DNA of 8,903 nucleotides. It comes from Bacteroidota bacterium (lineage in GTDB: Bacteria; Bacteroidota; Bacteroidia; Flavobacteriales; Flavobacteriaceae). The DNA is taken from positions 1-8,903 of the forward strand of contig JAEWKB010000024.1 of NCBI GenBank assembly GCA_023386255.1, written 5' to 3'. Shown here piece after piece: positions 5,495-8,903 of this stretch (the stretch's first letter is position 1; each line of letters starts with the position of its first letter). The notes below the pieces were generated by a model. The model was given only the letters and a program-made list of their open reading frames with translations, made no database searches and had not been told where the DNA came from. The position numbers were made by a program, and so were the translations under genes.

Positions 5495-8284
5495 ATGATA
5501 AAGACTGATTTTTCTGCACTCGACCCAAAGAAAAACATACTCATAAAAGGTGCGCAGCTGCACAACCTCAAGAACATAGATGTAGCCATACCCCGTAATA
5601 AGCTGGTGGTGGTCACGGGCCTTTCCGGCTCTGGTAAATCAAGCCTTGCCTTTGACACGCTATATGCCGAAGGCCAGCGCCGCTATGTGGAGAGCTTATC
5701 AAGTTACGCACGCCAGTTCCTGGGCCGCCTTGACAAGCCTAAGGTCGAATACATAAAAGGCATTGCCCCTGCCATTGCCATTGAGCAGAAGGTAAATACT
5801 ACCAATGCCCGTTCTACCGTAGGCACCAGCACCGAAATTTATGACTACATGAAACTGCTGTTCGCGCGCGTGGGCCGCACCTACTCACCTGTATCCGGCC
5901 GTGAGGTGAAGAAGGACACGGTGACTGATGTAGTGAACGAAGTAAAGCAAATGGAGCCGGAAAGCCGCTGGCTGCTCCTCGCTCCTGTGCATATTGAAAA
6001 AGGCCGTACGCTGGAGGAAAAACTGAGCGTGCTGCTGCAGCAGGGTTTTGCACGTGTACTGGCTGATAATGAAACGCTGCGCCTTGATGACCTGGGCGAT
6101 GCCGACCTTACCAATAAAGAAGTACTGCTTATTGTTGACCGTATTGTGGTGAAGGAAGAGGAAGAGTTTTACAACCGTCTTGCCGATGCCATACAGACTG
6201 CTTTTTATGAAGGTAAAGGCGAATGTTACCTTCAGGAAGTAAGCACCGGTAACAGGCTTACATTCAGCAATAATTTTGAACTGGATGGGATTACTTTCGT
6301 GGAACCTAATGTACACCTGTTCAGTTTTAACAATCCTTATGGCGCATGCCCTGCCTGCGAAGGCTATGGCAGCATTATAGGTATTGATGAGGAGCTTGTG
6401 GTGCCAAACACGGCGCTTTCGGTGTATGAAAATGCCATTTTCCCGTGGAGGGGCGAAAGCATGGGCTGGTACCGTGACCAGCTGGTGAACAACAGCCATA
6501 AATTTGACTTCCCGATACACAAGCCGTACTACCAGCTATCGCAAAGCGACCGGGCCCTGATATGGACCGGCAACAAATATTTTACCGGGCTGAACGACTT
6601 TTTTAAAGAGCTTGAAGAAAAGAACTATAAGATACAGAACCGCGTGATGCTGAGCCGTTACCGTGGCAAGACCAAATGCCCTGAGTGTAAAGGAAAGCGC
6701 CTGCGCCCGGAGACTAATTATGTGAAGGTGGCCGACCGTACAATCAGCGATCTGGTGGACCTGCCAATTAAGAACCTTGCGGAGTTCTTCAGTACGCTGG
6801 AACTTAATGAATATGATTATAAAGTAGCCAAAAGGTTATTAGTTGAAATAAACAACCGCCTGCGCTTTTTGCAGGAAGTTGGCCTTAGCTACCTTACGCT
6901 AAACCGCCGCTCTTCTACCCTTTCAGGTGGTGAGAGCCAGCGTATTAACCTGGCTACATCGTTAGGAAGTTCGCTCGTGGGATCAATGTATATTCTGGAT
7001 GAGCCGAGTATTGGGCTTCACCCAAAAGATACCGAAAGGCTTATAAAAGTACTGGAGAACCTGCGCAACCTGGGCAATACCGTAATTGTGGTAGAGCATG
7101 ATGAAGATATTATGAAGCAGGCCGACATGATCATAGACATTGGCCCTGAAGCCGGTACGCATGGGGGTCAATTAGTAGCACAGGGAACGTATGACGAAAT
7201 ATTGAAAAGCGATTCGCTTACAGCAAAATACCTGAACGGCGACCTTGAAATTGCTGTTCCTAAAAAGCGCCGCAAGTTCAAGCACCATGTTGATGTTATT
7301 GGTGCGCGCGAAAACAACCTGCAGAACATTGATGTTACCTTTCCGCTCGATTGCTTAACGGTTATTACAGGTGTTTCGGGTAGTGGCAAAAGTACACTGG
7401 TGAAGAAAATACTCTTCCCTGCCCTTCAGAAAAAACTGGAAGGTGTAGGTGAAAAAGCAGGCCAGTTTACCGAGCTGCAGGGCAGCTACAGCCACATCAA
7501 GCATATTGAATATGTGGACCAGAACCCGATAGGCCGCAGCTCGCGCTCTAACCCGGTTACCTATATTAAAGCGTATGATGATATCCGCGACCTGTTTGCT
7601 AAACAGAAGTTGGCTAACATGCGCGGGTACCAGAGTAAGCACTTCTCTTTTAACGTAGATGGTGGCCGCTGCGATACCTGCAAGGGCGAGGGCGAAGTTA
7701 CTATCGAGATGCAGTTCATGGCTGATGTGCATCTGCTGTGCGAAACCTGCAACGGCAAACGCTTTAAGAAAGAGATACTTGAAATAACTTTTGAAGGCAA
7801 AAATATAGATGATATCCTGACCATGACCATTGATGATGCGGTAGCGTTCTTTAGTGAGCACAAGCAAACCAAGATCATGACCAAGTTGCAGCCGCTGCAG
7901 GATGTTGGCTTAGGCTATGTGCAGCTTGGGCAGAGCTCCTCTACCCTTTCGGGTGGTGAGGCGCAGCGTATTAAGCTGGCATCGTTCCTGGTGAAGGGCG
8001 CTACCAAAGAGAAAGCGCTGTTTGTGTTTGATGAGCCTACAACAGGACTTCACTTCCATGACATCAAGAAGCTGCTGGCATCATTTGAGGCGCTGCTGGA
8101 TAAAGGGCATTCCATCATCGTGATTGAACACAACCTTGACCTGATTAAGTGTGCTGACTATATAATAGACATTGGCCCTGAAGGTGGTGAAAATGGCGGA
8201 CACCTGGTGGATTTCGGCACACCTGAGGAAGTGGCCAAGAATTCTAAAAGCATTACAGGAGAGTATTTGAGGGAGAAGTTGTAG
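5495..8284 (+). CDS. uvrA: Excinuclease ABC subunit A (DNA damage recognition ATPase)
   Basis: UvrA dimers load UvrB onto damaged DNA in nucleotide excision repair. The protein has 929 residues, slightly shorter than E. coli UvrA (940). It has two ABC ATPase modules. The first has Walker A GLSGSGKS (42-49), signature SGGES (477-481) and Walker B LDEP (501-504). The second has Walker A GVSGSGKS (626-633), signature SGGEA (819-823) and Walker B FDEP (845-848). The C-terminal zinc finger is intact: C726xxC729, 19 residues, C749xxC752. In the first half, C285xxC288 and C395xxC398 are present. The additional CxxC that E. coli UvrA carries ahead of the former (C253/C256) is missing; only a lone C244 lies in that region. 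The start [14 protein letters not shown] precedes the conserved [14 protein letters not shown]. It appears to be monocistronic. A DUF559 gene diverges upstream and a candidate terminator follows. Confidence 0.98.
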   Translation: MIKTDFSALDPKKNILIKGAQLHNLKNIDVAIPRNKLVVVTGLSGSGKSSLAFDTLYAEGQRRYVESLSSYARQFLGRLDKPKVEYIKGIAPAIAIEQKVNTTNARSTVGTSTEIYDYMKLLFARVGRTYSPVSGREVKKDTVTDVVNEVKQMEPESRWLLLAPVHIEKGRTLEEKLSVLLQQGFARVLADNETLRLDDLGDADLTNKEVLLIVDRIVVKEEEEFYNRLADAIQTAFYEGKGECYLQEVSTGNRLTFSNNFELDGITFVEPNVHLFSFNNPYGACPACEGYGSIIGIDEELVVPNTALSVYENAIFPWRGESMGWYRDQLVNNSHKFDFPIHKPYYQLSQSDRALIWTGNKYFTGLNDFFKELEEKNYKIQNRVMLSRYRGKTKCPECKGKRLRPETNYVKVADRTISDLVDLPIKNLAEFFSTLELNEYDYKVAKRLLVEINNRLRFLQEVGLSYLTLNRRSSTLSGGESQRINLATSLGSSLVGSMYILDEPSIGLHPKDTERLIKVLENLRNLGNTVIVVEHDEDIMKQADMIIDIGPEAGTHGGQLVAQGTYDEILKSDSLTAKYLNGDLEIAVPKKRRKFKHHVDVIGARENNLQNIDVTFPLDCLTVITGVSGSGKSTLVKKILFPALQKKLEGVGEKAGQFTELQGSYSHIKHIEYVDQNPIGRSSRSNPVTYIKAYDDIRDLFAKQKLANMRGYQSKHFSFNVDGGRCDTCKGEGEVTIEMQFMADVHLLCETCNGKRFKKEILEITFEGKNIDDILTMTIDDAVAFFSEHKQTKIMTKLQPLQDVGLGYVQLGQSSSTLSGGEAQRIKLASFLVKGATKEKALFVFDEPTTGLHFHDIKKLLASFEALLDKGHSIIVIEHNLDLIKCADYIIDIGPEGGENGGHLVDFGTPEEVAKNSKSITGEYLREKL

Positions 8285-8315
8285 AACTGCTTCAGGTTTC
8301 AGGTTATGTCGTTGC

Positions 8316-8416
8316 TGTCATGCTGAGCTTGTTGAAGCATCCACATCTATATAATCATTATGAGATGTTGAGGCATTTTTCATACATTAGCTTTCATTAA
8401 AGATACTTCGGCATGA
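8316..8416. repeat. Dispersed-repeat-like element downstream of uvrA, with inverted end fragments
   Basis: The left end contains TCATGCTGAGCTTGTTGAAG plus CATC (8318-8341). The right end GATACTTCGGCATGA (8402-8416) is a shortened inverted copy. Its reverse complement matches TCATGC plus TGAAGCATC at 13 of 15 positions after skipping nine bases of the left copy. The left motif resembles a sequence I recall as frequently repeated between genes in Bacteroidetes genomes (not searched). The right end contains the start codon of the next gene. Confidence 0.45.
8337..8380 (+). terminator. Candidate rho-independent terminator of uvrA
   Basis: GCATCCACATCT (8337-8348) pairs with AGATGTTGAGGC (8363-8374) at 10 of 12 positions across an A/T-rich 14-nt loop. 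The sequence ATTTTT follows at 8375-8380. The placement 50 bp after the uvrA stop and the T-run fit a terminator. Two mismatches and modest G/C content weaken the case. Confidence 0.45.
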
Positions 8417-8903
8417 ATAAATATTTGCTGCTATTAATTTTTATAATCAGTTCAGGCACTTCATTTTCTCAAAAGGGTGGCTCCTATTATACCCAAAAGC
8501 AGTGGCTGGAAAATACAACAAAGCCAGAGTATGCATCAGATAATCAAAGACTGATGGCAGCATACTATTATGCTTATAAGGAAGATCCTGATACACCTGA
8601 AGGTAAAAATGCTTTGGCAAAATCAGATTCGCTGAAGAAACTTTCACGAAACAACATAATTGACAGATTACAGGGGAAATGGAAGTTAAAAAAATCCGGC
8701 TCGAATTGGGGATTTAAAGATGCTGATAGTAATAAGACTTGTTATCTTCTGGTAGAAAAAAATATAGCCACATTTTATACAGTAGACAAAACAGGCAAAA
8801 AAGAAATTACAAAAGAAGAGAAACTCATTTTTACTGAGGTCGATGGCAGATTTTACTCTGCGCTTGAATTTGTATATTCAGATAATTCCGTATGGTCATA
8901 CAT
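8413..8903 (+). CDS. Secreted protein of unknown function, possible lipocalin-like domain, 3'-truncated by the window
   Basis: An ATG at 8413 opens a frame that stays open to the window end, giving 163 complete codons. The N-terminus MNKYLLLLIFIISSGTSFSQ is a typical Sec signal peptide with cleavage after about residue 20 (SFSQ-KGG). A helical, lysine- and tyrosine-rich part follows (residues 25-85). Then comes DRLQGKWKLKKSG and a beta-rich stretch (CYLLVEKNIATFYTV, KLIFTEVDGRFYSALEFVYS). The GKWKL strand recalls lipocalin-like domains common in Bacteroidetes exported proteins, but this is a weak motif match. The start codon falls in the right end of the repeat-like element at 8316-8416, so its expression signals may derive from that element. 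Codon use is A/T-rich compared with uvrA. Confidence 0.75.
   Translation, partial: MNKYLLLLIFIISSGTSFSQKGGSYYTQKQWLENTTKPEYASDNQRLMAAYYYAYKEDPDTPEGKNALAKSDSLKKLSRNNIIDRLQGKWKLKKSGSNWGFKDADSNKTCYLLVEKNIATFYTVDKTGKKEITKEEKLIFTEVDGRFYSALEFVYSDNSVWSY

Noticed and set aside
5885..6520. Long open frame (211 codons) opposite uvrA
   Set aside because: It lies wholly antisense to the strongly conserved uvrA and has no recognisable family or start signals. It is a by-product of codon use in uvrA, as are the other antisense frames there (around 5814-6114, 6983-7389 and 7355-7884).

Overview
The window looks like chromosomal DNA of a member of the Bacteroidetes, most likely Flavobacteriaceae. Three observations point there. 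The UvrA, Nth and ECF sigma factor sequences have a flavobacterial character. Start codons lack Shine-Dalgarno sequences (A/T-rich leaders instead). Several genes are preceded by TAnnTTTG-type -7 promoter elements typical of this phylum. The organism call rests on recall of protein families, not on a search.

Layout. Positions 1-605 (+) hold a 5'-truncated endonuclease III gene (nth). It converges on a minus-strand pair: an ECF-type sigma-70 factor (824-1408) and a 49-residue protein (624-773) just downstream of it. One bidirectional terminator (590-626) serves both directions. A 299-bp spacer follows, containing a good candidate promoter for the sigma gene. Next is a compact four-gene minus-strand cluster, read from right to left: a lipoprotein of unknown function (4103-4846), an LD-carboxypeptidase overlapping it by 4 bp (3216-4106), a secreted alpha/beta hydrolase (2201-3172) and a DUF1905/YdeI-type protein (1708-2175). 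This is probably one operon with an envelope-related theme.

Upstream of that cluster lies the most unusual part of the window: a small DUF559 (PD-(D/E)XK/Vsr-like) nuclease gene (4877-5341, -). It is associated with two 42-bp inverted repeats (4929-4970 and 5366-5407, 39 of 42 identical), each centred on a C/G-rich palindrome, plus a third degenerate palindrome at 4871-4886. The reading frame runs through one repeat and stops inside the third palindrome, so the protein carries a repeat-encoded tail. The arrangement resembles REP repeats with a dedicated nuclease.

On the plus strand, uvrA (5495-8284) encodes the damage-recognition ATPase of nucleotide excision repair. A candidate terminator and a second, unrelated dispersed-repeat-like element (8316-8416) follow it. 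The last gene (8413 to the window end) encodes a secreted protein of unknown function with a possible lipocalin-like domain and is cut by the window edge. Two genes (nth, uvrA) act in DNA repair, but they are far apart and not in one operon.
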